A stretch of 64,000 nucleotides of DNA from Onchocerca volvulus (Eukaryota > Nematoda > Chromadorea > Rhabditida > Onchocercidae), in the NCBI GenBank assembly GCA_000499405.2, contig HG738140.1, positions 13,677,460 through 13,741,459 on the forward strand, given 5' to 3'. Positions 39,373 through 51,200 of the stretch are shown here, one piece after another. Below the pieces are notes generated by a model that had not been told where the DNA came from, did no database searches, and saw nothing but the letters and a program-made list of their open reading frames with translations. The number at the start of each line of letters is the position of its first letter. Position 1 is the first letter of the stretch. The position numbers and the translations under genes are program-made.

Positions 39373-41608
39373 TACGATATTATAAACAATATCAGTATGC
39401 AATGGTAAACAATAAACGAATAATACAAATAAAAATAAAAAAATATTAACAGTGATCTTCTGCTGAATTGTCGCTTGTGTTAACGTTAAAATTGCTTTGA
39501 TATTGAATTGGAATTGATTTATCATTGACATTGATGTTGAAGAGATTGATTTCGTTGAGGAGATCAATATAGTACGTTAAAAAAATGCGCGATTTATAAT
39601 CAGCAATGTTAAAAAACCCCTTTGTATTGAAGCCTTCCAATGTTAATGCTGACACTTACATTGCTGTCCTGAAAGCTCTTCTTTTATATATAGATGATCC
39701 TCGGATTTGATAGCGAGTGAAGGTTCACACATTATTCATACAACAAATTGGATCTGAGGGCTAAGGATAATATCGGGAATTCTCATAAGCCTTAGTTTTG
39801 CAACGTTCTTGAAAATTAACTTCGCAATTTTTCACATGATCCATATAAGCTCTCCTAGCAATCAGAAGATGAGAGAATAAAAATTTTTGTGCTTAGATAT
39901 AAATATGCGATTCATTTGCCTAAGATTAGAAATTTCTTCTATACAAATTACTTAGGTTATTTCGTTTTATTAATATTATAAATATTTCAGTTCTGCTATA
40001 ATATTTCACGTTTATGTGCGTTTTGCATGTTTTTAACAGCAAAGGCGAATATGGAACAATCTACTGTTATCTACTTCGATGTCACCATTCCACATTTGCA
40101 TGATTGCTAATCTACCGCCATCTTCTGCTGATCTTCTGTACAAAGGATCTCTATTGTTTCCTACAACTATGTTGGACTGGTATCTGTAACATTTGCCAGT
40201 TGATCGTTTCTCCGATGAAGAACAATATTTCTGAGGTGGAATTGATCGCCAGATATAACAATTGCCACTTCTCTATAGTTGGAGCATTGAATCTTCGCAC
40301 AGTTCTCCAACAAACATTCTGTCAACATAATAATAATCTTGTGTGTATCATATGGCATCAAGTCAATTGCTGTTTTGAACAAAAGCACTAAATTGCATAT
40401 TTCGTATTGTTGCAGCTGGGAAACAATGGACCTTTTTATGTCGGTACAAATTCGCAGCTTCATTCAATTCATCATTGCTATCAAAGATGTAACACATTTG
40501 TAGGAATTTATGCTGACTATCTGGCAATGAAGCAAGGAGCCGGTTTTATGATAAATTTGTCCTTCCATTTTAAAAGTAGACATGAATTGCGTTGTTATGC
40601 GCCGAACGACGCCATTTGGAAGCATGATTTATATTTCTATATACAGGAAATGCTTTAATCCGGTGGTATAGCCGACAGGCAAAATTTTTAGTTGGCTCTG
40701 GCAGTTCTCCAAGTTGAGGCAGTTTAATTTTTCCGGCACGCAATACATTCCTTTTATTTTTCCATCAAATTTCAGAGCCTTGCAATATGGACACATTATA
40801 ATCATCAGGTGAGTTTTATCGGGATTTAATACCGCATGATTGCTGAGCATGGAGTTGTGTTTAAAGCTGATCTATTGTTTCTCGTTAACTTCTACCCCTA
40901 CTCTCAACTTTATTCGCAATCTTACATCCTCAGTCTGGCTGTACGTCGCTATACTCGCATTTGAGTCATTTTTTGTTTTTTCGCTCGTTCGTTCATGTCA
41001 ACTAATCGTCGAATACCTTTCACTTTGCGAATATGACGACCTGTGATGCACCATTTGGATGAATTAAAGCAGGAAGATTGCACCCGAAAACAATTTGAGA
41101 ATATACAAGCGAACTGATCACTGGATTATTTCTTCCTTTGTTACTTGTAGAGAAGAACAGAATTTCTTGACTGCCGATTTGCTACTATTGCTGCGTCGAT
41201 TCGTTGTAAAATTGTCGCTGCATGTTTGCAGAAACTCCAAATTGAACTGTTTGTTGAACTCGAATCATTGTCGCACTTTGAATTGATTCTACTCTAAAAA
41301 CCAAATCTTTTAAATCCTTTCGGGGTTTCTCCTCTTTTCCTGATCTCCAACATGTTACCTTATGATTGGTTGACCTCACTTTGTTTATCTTTAATCGAAG
41401 TGTTTTAAAGGGAACTTGTTTGTAATTTACAGCGTTTTGGTGGTAAACATTTATCCTTACGGATAGGCTAAAAAAAGTGTTGGTATATCTGTATAAAAAC
41501 ATGCGTTTATTCAAATGCAACGTTGTTTCAAAATTTCAAAGCAATCGATGAAGAATTGCAACGTTGTGTTTTTGACAGAGCGAACATTTACATCTTTATT
41601 TATATAAA
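39373..41608 (-). mobile_element. Helitron remnant, copy 2 (internally deleted, minus orientation)
   Basis: Collinear with copy 1 along about 2.2 kb. On the minus strand the 5' end is near 41608, with A as the flanking base and TTTATATAAATAAAGATG matching the TC...AAATAAAATG end of copies 1 and 3. The 3' palindrome GATATT-GTTTAT-AATATC is at 39376-39393. Two sizeable open pieces of the replicase N-terminus survive (40629-40850 and 40167-40463), making this the best-preserved protein remnant of the three. The Rep HUH and helicase parts are gone. Confidence 0.7.
40167..40850 (-). pseudogene. Helitron replicase, Helitron_like_N region, broken (copy 2)
   Basis: The frame at 40629-40850 reads LNPDKTHLMIIMCPYCKALK, then MYCVPEKLNCLNLEN. 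This is the CxxC...C..GK zinc-binding block of Helitron replicases, with the second cysteine pair degraded. After a frameshift, 40167-40463 reads DIKRSIVSQLQQ, LVLLFKTAIDLMPYDTHKII and VAIVISGDQFHLRNIVLHRR, the hallmark of the Helitron_like_N domain. The next expected block is absent, and text resumes with PLYRRSAEDGG near 40110-40140, so sequence has been deleted. Copy 1 shows the same junction. It is non-functional. Confidence 0.75.
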
Positions 41609-41689
41609 TCCAGTTCTGATTTTATGTATGATTTTATTGCTGTATTCTTTTTTAAATTATCGTAGCCTTAATTAGTTGATTCTATTACT

Positions 41690-41960
41690 GTCATTTATTT
41701 AGAAAATGCAAATTATAATGGAAACCTTTCATTTGTTTGTTCATTGAATTATAATTATAATATCAATTTCTGCATGAGAAAACAAATGTATTCATTAATT
41801 CAACTTTTCTAATCTTTTTACGAATAGTCTTTTGCTTTTACTATTGGTTAGCTGCCTTTTTTCTGCTGATTTGCAATTTTCAATTTTTGCAATTTTGATA
41901 ACATTGATCAGTCTGCCAAAGTTATTGACAAGATGTCATTATCATCATATTCATGACATC
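41690..41960 (+). repeat. Partial copy of the multi-copy family (copy C)
   Basis: The block resembles 5640-5820 in the same orientation, sharing AAATTATAATG, AATTTCTGCA, TTTGCAATTTTCAATTTTTG and the stretch ATTGATCAGTCTGCCAAAG (copy B: ATTAATCAGTCTTCAGAGG). It lies immediately right of Helitron copy 2. No coding frame survives. Confidence 0.4.
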
Positions 41961-43228
41961 AATTAACAGTTATTCATTTTTCAGTCTATTACAGCGCATG
42001 CAGTGTTTTATTGCTATCGGTGTATTTCTAACTCGTCATAGCTTTAACGAATTCATTCTTTTTCCGTCATTTAGTTCTTTGCCTTCATTTTTATGTATCC
42101 TCTTTTGTTTACAGTTTATTTGCTTAGCATCTTCTAGCATCATTTAGCATTGATCTCTTATACCAGCACTGAGTTCTTTCTCAAAAATTATTTCACCTGA
42201 AATAAGCTTTAAAGCCAATATTGCCGATCATTATTCACTTCTTGTGAAATTATCTTCTTTAACCTTTACCTAGATTTTTCGATAACACAATATTTCAAAA
42301 GGCCGTCTAATTTATATCAATATAGCATATCAAATCATTTTTCACATATATTAAAACGCATTGAGTTCGAAAAGCAATTCGGATGTTTGATTGATGAAAT
42401 TTTATCAAAAAAATTGAAAATGGTTCACAATGATGAAGTTGTGATTTGACAATATAACAAAGAAAATTCAAATTTGGTATTCCAACATTCTAAATAAATT
42501 CCTTTAAGGCAGTGATTGTCAGAAATTCCGAGAGATTCATGATATCATTTTTTTAATTCAATCATTTTTGTAAATTTTAATTTTTGTTCTCGATATTTAC
42601 TCAATAATTTACTTAATGTTGTGCTTTCTTAATGCAACTCTGTAAACAATATTCTCAATGGAATAAAATGGTTCTGTTTCATAACGGTTTGCTACCGCTA
42701 GCTGTTACTGTTCTGGCACTTGGCCAATATTACGAGCGGTTTTGTATATCCAGCTCGGGTATTTTTATATTTCCCTTTGCATTCTACCTCTCTTTTTCAT
42801 CATTAACTTTGTTATATTGCCATTATTGATTTACAATTCGCATGTCGTGACACGTTATCCAATTCTTTTTATAATAAAGGTTTAATTATCCAAGTTTGAG
42901 ATTCAACCGCAATTCAAATTGGTTGTTGCTTCTGTGAGCAAGAATAGAAGTTCAAATAAATTCGACTGGTCATGCAGCACAATTATTGACAATCAAAAAC
43001 GTAAGTCATTAACTGTCAAACTTCAAATTGAAAAATATCTTTCTTTTATCAAAAGAAAATTACGACACTGATTATGATTTCAAGCCTTCGGATTTACGAA
43101 GTATAGAACTACGTTCGATAGTGCAAGTTAATGTGAATACAAAGAACTCAAATAAGAGAATATGGATCAGTGATAGAGAAACCGTTGCGTTATCTCCGAT
43201 AAATTCCATCATTTTTTGCTTCTATCCT
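41961..43228. other. AT-rich spacer, no supported gene
   Basis: Contains short open frames at 41953-42147, 42632-42829 and 43028-43231. The last is the most protein-like (SKENYDTDYDFKPSDLRSIE) but has no splice context or known domain. Nothing can be assigned. Confidence 0.35.
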
Positions 43229-43330
43229 TGATTGATCCTATTTTTCCTTGTGGTCCTTCCAAACCTTTCAATTTCTGCAACATTGCGCCGCCTCACTTAC
43301 CCTGCGGCACGGCACTTCTAACTCCATTTT
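43229..43330 (-). pseudogene. Collagen Gly-X-Y relic
   Basis: On the minus strand, after a TGTTGCAG acceptor-like site, the frame reads KLKGLEGPQGKIGSIKD, a run of Gly-X-Y triplets, before stops. This is a fragment of a collagen gene, too short and degraded to classify. Confidence 0.45.
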
Positions 43331-43382
43331 TTTCTTCTTACGTCATCTGAGCCTTGATCTCTTGAGTTATCTGGATTAAAAT

Positions 43383-43426
43383 ATATATCAAAAAAAAAAA
43401 AAGAAAAAAAGAAAAAGAAAAAAAAT
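43383..43426. repeat. Purine tract
   Basis: Run of A with interspersed G (AAAAAAAGAAAAAAAGAAAA-type), about 44 bp, simple sequence. Confidence 0.7.
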
Positions 43427-44815
43427 CAGTGGAAACGGAGAATTGTGGCAACATATTTTAAATCGTCAACTATGTTCATTGGATCATGAATTAGGCTTGT
43501 TTATGAACAGGTGGAATGATTTCACTTTCGCTTTATGATTATTTTAATACATTAATTAAGTTAAACTTTCGAGGAATAATTGAATAACAGATGTTTTGTG
43601 ATTTCGTCCATTACTTACTGAATTACAGCTAAGTTGAATTTTTAATAATCAAAATTAAAGATAGTCACTACACTAACTTATTAGATAGTTAATTTAAAGT
43701 ACTAAGCTCTATTTCATATTTAAATACATCATAACGAAAAAACTGGAATTTCTTGCTGTTATTTCATGTTCTATAGATGAAAATCGAACGCTCTTGTAGA
43801 TCATTGCGCCAATTAAATTTTATTCAAAGGAATCGTAATTTCGAGATTTAAAAGTTCTAATTAAAAAAATATATATATGAATTGAAAATTCCTCTGCGTT
43901 TTTAATAGCTATTGGATAAAAAACGATATTTTTTCAAGACAGTAAATTTTTCTGTACCCATAGAAACATGTAGGACAACCAATAGACAAATCAAATGGAA
44001 CCATTGAATCAGTAAATTACGAGTAATGGCCTCACAAAGAAAAGTGCAAAAATAGTTGAGGTTTTGTCGATATTTTGAAAATTTTGCAGTATTCAAGAAG
44101 TGATATTTCAAGAATGATGCAAGATTGTGATAAACTATGTCTTTAAATTTGCATTACAGCATTAGATTCAGCCAGAACTGTTATTGTAATGGGATGTATA
44201 CGAACACTACAAGAAAATTTCAGCTAAATAATCGTATCTTAAAATTCTTTCCACAGTCCAGAAGTAAGCTTCGAAAATTTTATTTTTTTATTTAGAGAAA
44301 CAGATAAATAATCAGCCAGTATGTCATTCCCAAAGAGATCCTGATATTTGGAAATAAGAACTTCCAATTGTACTGTAGATTTTGAGTGTTACTCTTCCCG
44401 TTTTTCCATCTTAACTCCAAATAATAAGTCCGAAAAAAGCGGTTTAATTTAAATTTATCTGATATATATTACTAATCTTCTCATTCATTTTATGAAATAT
44501 GAATAAATTTTCCTATTCCTCAGTATTTTTTTGATTTGGCCTTTAAGTTATTGAATTTCCAGCTTATCAGTTTTTTTTTTCAATTGTCTTACATCTGTTT
44601 GTGGTAATGAGTAAACTTAGATCGTCTGTTGACATACTTATTAGGTTTTTCTACATTTTATTTGAGGAAATTCAGATTTATCCATTTATTGCTATTTCGC
44701 TAGTTTTCGACCTTGTTTAAGATAACTAACTTTTATAATACTTCTTGAATTTCCATGCGGCTAGCCATGATGCTACTGAGATCTGGCATATGTTTCATTA
44801 TCCGATAAATGAGTA

Positions 44816-44932
44816 ATGCCATATCTTTCTGAATGGTTTGAAGATTCTTTGAATAATATCTCGTTGCTTATTAGACATTTTAAATCATATGTTCTACGCT
44901 ACAACGAACTTCCAGATCGGATTACTTGTTAG
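44816..44932 (+). pseudogene. Short open frame in the duplicated block
   Basis: A 38-codon ATG frame reads MPYLSEWFEDSLNNISLLIR, then HFKSYVLRYNELPDRITC, a plausible helical protein segment. It ends in TAG. The other copy keeps the first 20-odd residues and then diverges to a stop. After it, another frame (CDDTSEDVILEKLFVILDE) is open for a further stretch. I read this as remnants of a real gene whose frame is broken; the family is not recognised. Confidence 0.3.
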
Positions 44933-45217
44933 ATGTTTAATCTGTGACGATACTTCGGAAGATGTTATTCTGGAAAAGCTATTCGTAATTTTAGATGAAT
45001 GAAATTGGTTTCTCAGCTTTCGTTTTCTTACAGCTACTTCCAATCGTCGAATTAGCGAAATATGACTTTTCTAGTAGTGGCTACTTGTTAATTGTGCTAA
45101 TTAAAATGAATTTATGTTATTAGTGCCATTATCTCATTATTGCTGTTTCATGTGACACTAATCATTGATAGCCTAAAGATAGAGCTGTCATAAAAAGCTT
45201 CCTCTTTATTTGAAAAA

Positions 45218-45427
45218 TTGCTATTTTTGAAAGAGCGAAGGAAAGATACACTTTTTCTGTCTAACTATGTGGCCAGTAAGATTATTCGAACTACTAACAG
45301 CAAGATGAAAGATTGGTGCCTAGTCGATATATGGATTATTGAAAATCGAAATAATATATTGATAAATTCATCGACTAATGAAGTATACGGATGTCTTTTA
45401 ATTGACAAAAATTGGAATTCCATTTAA
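45218..45427 (+). pseudogene. Conserved 69-codon frame in the duplicated block (copy 1)
   Basis: An open frame without an ATG at its start (it begins at TTG) reads LFLKERRKDTLFLSN, MKDWCLVDIWIIENRN and EVYGCLLIDKNWNSI. It differs from copy 2 at a single residue (M/I before KDW). It is followed by further protein-like plus-strand text, including a 36-codon ATG frame at about 45589-45699 (MEQRFPDSRMILQAKIRY). The lack of a start and the stops between segments suggest exons of a gene or pseudogene. The W-C-D-IW-N pattern is loosely like an olfactomedin strand, but I would not name it. An antisense frame (45470-45748) is probably its shadow. Confidence 0.35.
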
Positions 45428-46685
45428 TTCTCATTGATTATCCATATTTGCAAATGAATAACAATCGAATTATCTATAATCTGGGGAGGGGACAGGCTGG
45501 TCTAGTATTGATAATCGATTTTTAAACTGCTCTATGCTCTCGTTGTGACACATCTTATAATGGTAATCGATGTGACGAGAGAATAATATGGAGCAAAGAT
45601 TTCCGGATTCTCGCATGATACTGCAGGCCAAGATAAGATACCAAAGTTTATTAAGCATATTCTGCAAAATTGGAAAGATTCCAAAAGTTGGAGAATAGTT
45701 AGTGTTGTAGCACGAATGTTTTTCCAGTGAACATCTGGCATAAAGCATTATCGTTGAATGGAAAGAGAAAACACACGGAAAAGCATGACTTATATTGGTT
45801 TAAATTGAAAAAAATAAAAAAAAAAAAGGAAAAATTTCAAAGAAATAGGTAAAATTAAATTTAACTTCCTACAATGTAAAGAATGATGTCATAAAAATAT
45901 TTTTATTATTCAGCAACATCTTCCAAAATGTTTATTATATAATATTCTCATAATTATGGATTAAGTATCCATTATTTGTACCATCATACTTTGATTTAAA
46001 TCAATTAGATGCAAAAATTTATTTGAATTTCATCTATCAATTGATGGAAAGACTATTTTTTGCCTCATTTATTTTTCATTGATTAATTTCCTTAAAGTAT
46101 GGAGATTTTTGATTTTTTTAAATCGTTAAATAGATTTTAAACTAAAAAATGTCATAAATATAATAATATTAACGATCATCTTGTTAATGAACTTTGACAA
46201 TCTGATTAATGTGATCAAAACGGCAAACATCAAGAGACTGTTCATAATGAGAACAATGAACTTAATGAATATATTTATTTCTTTATGTAGCAATTTTATG
46301 TATTAAAATTATAATTCAGGAAATTTTTGCACTATAATTTGAATTTTGTAAATGAATTGTAGCATTAGAATTAATTAATTAAAACTATAATTGTCGCAAA
46401 ATATTCTTATAATATAAATACTATGAACTATTCAAAGTAATTTATATTATAGAAAATCGATTCAAATTCTAAAATATAAATTAAAAAAAAATACATATAA
46501 ATCACTAATCAAATCTTATACTTGATCGTGTAAAATTTTCAAATTAATTACAAATAAATAAATCATTAATTAGAACTTGCATTATAATTTTATGAGATCT
46601 CGAAATATCTTTAAACATATAAATCACTTTCTATATTCTTATTTTGAGATCAGTGTGATTTATGAAATAATTGTAAATATCTTAA

Positions 46686-46821
46686 TTAAGCTCTATCTCC
46701 CTCAACTTCCTGTTTGGTGTGAAATGCTTGAAATGTGATGAGAGTTTTATCATCAAATAACCAAATTCTTAATCTCCGATCATCGGTATTGACATAAATT
46801 TCTAAATTATTATTAACATCT
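46686..46821 (-). CDS. Intact terminal exon of the unrecognised multi-copy family (44 codons plus stop)
   Basis: After a good acceptor (CATTTATTCAG, minus strand) the frame reads DVNNNLEIYVNTDDRRLRIW, then LFDDKTLITFQAF and HTKQEVEGDRA to a TAA at 46686-46688. The exon starts with one leftover base, so it needs a preceding exon ending in phase 2, which I could not locate with confidence. The same exon at 6249-6398 is frame-broken, and copy 2 of the duplication lacks it. Aromatic and acidic residues give a beta-strand feel. A collagen relic lies upstream in the same orientation (47930-48220), which could mean a collagen-plus-C-terminal-domain gene. That link is inference. Confidence 0.4.
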
Positions 46822-47929
46822 CTGAATAAATGATCGGTATCACTTACTTTCAGTCTGTACTTGAGTCTGTCTCAATTTCAATCAAAAGAAGAATTCTCCA
46901 GTCCCAAATAAAATCTCCTCGAAGGCTTCAAATCAAACCCGACCAAGCTCAGCTAATCAAAAACCCAGTAAATTCCCTTCCATCTACAAAGCAAAAAATA
47001 TCCAAGCTATCGATTGTATTTTCGATATTCATTCATTTACTGTGACGTAACTGCGGCAATAAACTAAATTTTATCGCACATCATAAAAAAAACTTTATCA
47101 CACAATAAATTCATCTGTGAATCAGCCAATCTCCAACATCTCCAAACAGAAAAATTTTCACAATGACAACTTAAAAAAATATATATGTATAATGATAACA
47201 ATGCAACCTTACATGGATTATATTAGACTAGAATATTGAATAATTCTGACTGATGGCGGTTTGCTCACATCTCATATTTATGATAACATCACTGTAAGTA
47301 TGATAACTCCTGTCAGTAGCTCTGCAGACTGATTAATCTGTTCAAAATTGCAAAAATTGAAGATTATAAAATGTGCGCAGAAATTGGTACTATATTTATA
47401 TTTTTAATAAGCAAACAAACAAACGATTTGTAATTTGTATTTTGTAGAAACAATAAAGATTTCAAAACTTTTCGTGCTGGCTAGGTGTGCAGGAAAACAT
47501 ATCGGAAATAATGTAATAACATATTAATCTTTAATATCTTCCAATTTCAAACTGATTTCTGTGTTTTATTTCATACTATCATTTTCTTTTTTCATTTCAA
47601 CAATTTTTACATCTAAAAATGATGTGGACTTCATTGACTTTTATTTTACCGTGGACATATGAATATCTTTCATTTATATGCAAAAGTTATCTCAACTTTT
47701 TTTATCACTGCGAGCAGAGCGGAAATTATCTTCAATTTCAGCCAAACTATAAAATTATTGTATTCAGCGGAAGAGCGGAATATTTTATTTTTTCCTTTGT
47801 TCAATTTCGAAATGAATTAAATTCAGAAATATTCTTACTATTTAAAGATAACAATGAGAGATTGTAATTTGTAAATACAACAAAACGATTCACAAAGTTC
47901 AAATCCAATTCTGTTACTTATTACTTCTA

Positions 47930-48220
47930 TCCTGCTTCTCCTTCTCTTATATTTTTCAATCCTTGATCATCGATTTCCCTGACATTCCTACATTTTCTTT
48001 ATCATTTGCAATCCCAGGCACTCCTTATTGACCTTTGTTTCCGTTTGACCCTTCATTTCCTAAGAGTTCCCACCTCTTTGATTTCCATATCGTCCATTGC
48101 GCCCAAGCAGTTCTGGTGGTCAGCCGGTCGCTCGTCCTGTAGGTCTTCAAGTCTGAAAAATTCACACATGTCCGCTGCTTCACAGATTTCTTGTCTGTCC
48201 TCATTTAGAATCTATTAGTG
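47930..48220 (-). pseudogene. Collagen pseudogene fragment (Gly-X-Y repeats with stops)
   Basis: Minus-strand frames read GRATG, GRNGRYGNQRGGN, then after a frame change NEGSNGNKGQ-stop-GVPGIAND and GMSGKSMIKD. Glycine at every third position and many proline, lysine and asparagine residues identify a collagen triple-helix segment. It is interrupted by stop codons and at least one frameshift. It is locally GC-richer than its surroundings. It lies upstream, in the same orientation, of the family exon at 46686-46821. Confidence 0.6.
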
Positions 48221-51200
48221 AACTCATCTGGACCATGAAAACAGTAAAGACCAATGAGAAAGTATTGAAAAGTAGTGACAGTCTGAAACTGCACAACGAT
48301 TGAAATTCTACAGAATTTACATTTCAACGAGAAATCTTCGATTCATATTGGAATTTAGGATAACTGTTGTGAATTTTTGTGCATTTCATAAAATAAACAA
48401 AAATTTCAAGAAGCAAGTGTGTTACTTGAAGCAAGCAGTGCATTTTCTCATCAATTCCATATCAAAGTGGTCTTCAGATCTCACCAAGATCGATTTCATT
48501 ATGTAATCTTCTGATTTGGGCTATTCATTGCTACTTATAGTCTTCATCAGAACAGACTATCTTTTAGACGGTGAGGAAAATCTCATTTCTCATTTTTACG
48601 ATTCTTAACATCGTAAAAATTTTCTATGCATATCTAAAAAATTGACCCAACTTTTTGTTAAAGTTACTGTAACAGAAATTAGATCGAAGTTAAACAGGTT
48701 CATGCAGTTCCAGGACGATGATTAATCTGTAAATTGTAGTTATTAATCAGATTTTTAAGCTACTTCGACTTCTCGAAAGACTTAAAATTTGTTCTTTTAT
48801 TCATTTCCCAGAACTTGTTCTCTTATCACACGATAAATTATAAGAAGTGATTAATCTGAATGTATGTGAAATTTAACATATTTGGCTGAATGATGCGTTG
48901 CAAATGCATTATTTCAAGTGGAATTATTGAAGCTGTAAAAGGAATGACTATCGGAGTTTCTCGCACAGTTGGACAATCAGGTATTAATTTTGAAGAAAAA
49001 AAAAGAATCTTAAGGTACTGATAACAGATAAACTCGATAAAGAGTTCGCAGAAAATGGTAAAAGAGTAAGTAAAGGATGTATATTTCAATAAATAACGAT
49101 ACAAGATTAATATGCCAAGATGTACAGGATACATTTCATTCAGAGCAAGCAATTAGTTACGGGACAAAGATGGTTAGCGATGTAACGCAGATAGAATGAT
49201 AAGCATAAAAGCTCATAAACACGAATGAAAGAGAATTTTGAATATATGAAAAAAAAAAAAAAAATATTTACGACGTCTTGATTTTCGAAAAACGCAAATA
49301 TTCAGGAAAGTTGCAATTGTTATGAGTTTCTATGAGATCAAAATTCGATAAAAAAATACCGAATACAAATAAAAGCCAGCTTTAGAAGCTTAACTTATCA
49401 TACCCACAGAAACAAGAAAAAAACATGCAAATGTGGAAGTAAATGAAATGAATTAAATAGAGACATGATTTTGAGTTATTCTTAACTTTTATTTAGTTTT
49501 TTTTTTTTTTTTCTTTCGTATATGGTATGTTAAATTTCATAGAGTTATGCGATTTGAATGTTTTATGCATAGATTGCATGTTAAATTTTACTGAATTGTA
49601 AAATTAAAATAAATTACTTAAAAAATTTCATCTTCATAAGTAATTATAGAAGAATTAATAGCATCGTCAAAGAATGATAAAAATGAAAGAAATTATTGTA
49701 TACTTCGATACATTCAGTTTTAAAATTTATTAGCTTGTTTATTGTTTATTAATTTATACATCACAGCATCATTAGTTTATCTGTGACTATCAAGTTGGTG
49801 GTTCGTGTCCGGAAATAGAACTTGTTACATCAATATATCCTTTTCATAAGATACGACTATGGATGTGGAACGCATTCTTCTTGAGCGATTACTGCCATGA
49901 GAAAATATTTTCACAGCTTTCCTTTATTTCTATTTATTACAAATTCCAATTAATTTCTAATTAGAATCAGTTTGATCAGGAATATAAGCTATATGCATTT
50001 TATTTTCCTTATTAAACGATTTAATTCCCCGGAATTGATATAAAATGAATTTTTGTTTTAATTACAGTTTTTTTTAAATCCATATCCAAATAAGATTTCT
50101 CTGTGAAGACACAATTCATTTAATATTCTCCTTTAAAAAATTTTTATTTGCTTATAGAAAAAATTTCTGTACAAAAAAACTTCTCTCAACCACTCACCGG
50201 TGGAAATCGTAATTTTTCATTCAATACTTCGTCACTTTGCCGTCATTATCCATTTTTTTCCAATTCTAACTTAATTTTTCGAGATATTATAAAAGTTCAA
50301 CTTTCATGTTTCTCATAACTCCAAAATAAATAGAAAGTTTATAAAACAGACCGTAAAATGAAAGGAAATAAAAAAAACGGCCAAAAATTAACTGGTAAAA
50401 TGGACATTTCTTTTTAAAATCGATCACTGCAAAAAAAAAAAACTGAGACTTTGATACAAAAAATTCATTTTGTATCAAACAAAATGTTGGTAACCCATTA
50501 ATTCTTACTAATTAAAAAAAAAATTTTATCATTTTATTTTCAGAAAATATGTAGTTGGAAGATTGCAATAAATCAAATTCAATTAAAGTTCAGAAAATGC
50601 AATCAAATTAATATATATTTTAAAAATTGATAATTGCAATAAAACAATTGAAAATTGAACTCTATGCATTTTAGGCACCAATAAAACTGAAATTAGAAAT
50701 TTTCGAAAAACCAATACGATGGGCAAATTGTATAAATTTTTTCGACAAAACAAATTTTGTGAAAAAAAAAATATAATTTCTTTATTCAATAAATTCAAAA
50801 CCATTAATTTTAAACAAAAAAATATACAGTTGATTTAGATGCTGCATGTGTACATAGTATGGGATAAAAAACCTATGCGATCTATTTAATGCAAGGCTGT
50901 GAATAATTCGTTAAGATGAAATAATAAATTATTGAATAAATAAAATTTTTATAAAATTTATAAGAATATAAGGAATAATTTTGACAAAGAATTGATAGGA
51001 AAAAATTATTCTAATCCCATCATATATTTTTAATTTCTATATCTGAAAAGATATAATTACGAAATCTAATAATTAATTGCAATGTCTTGTTGGTGATTCC
51101 CAGTTTCATTAATTATCACATAAGTGATAATAACAATGAAATATGCTGATAATAACAATGGAATACTGGATGTGATCTTTGAAAAGATACAAATCTTTGT

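Larger units (their letters stand above)
44420..47720. repeat. Segmental duplication, copy 1
   Basis: Matches 55160-57600 in the same orientation, about 10.7 kb away. The core (about 45040-45770) differs at only a handful of positions from 55780-56500, while the left flank (44420-44750) and right flank (46080-47720) are clearly more diverged. Relative to copy 2, this copy carries an extra stretch (about 46400-47190) that includes the intact family exon at 46686-46821. Copy 2 has lost about 100 bp corresponding to about 44910-44980. Confidence 0.8.

Noticed and set aside
45470..45748. 92-codon minus-strand frame (and its 85-codon copy at 56203-56460)
   Set aside because: It overlaps more protein-like plus-strand frames in a near-identical duplicated core; conservation there is at the DNA level, so this frame is not independent evidence. 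Strand left open.
49790..49815. GGTTCGTGTCC as a tRNA T-arm
   Set aside because: No matching acceptor stem, D-arm or anticodon arm upstream.
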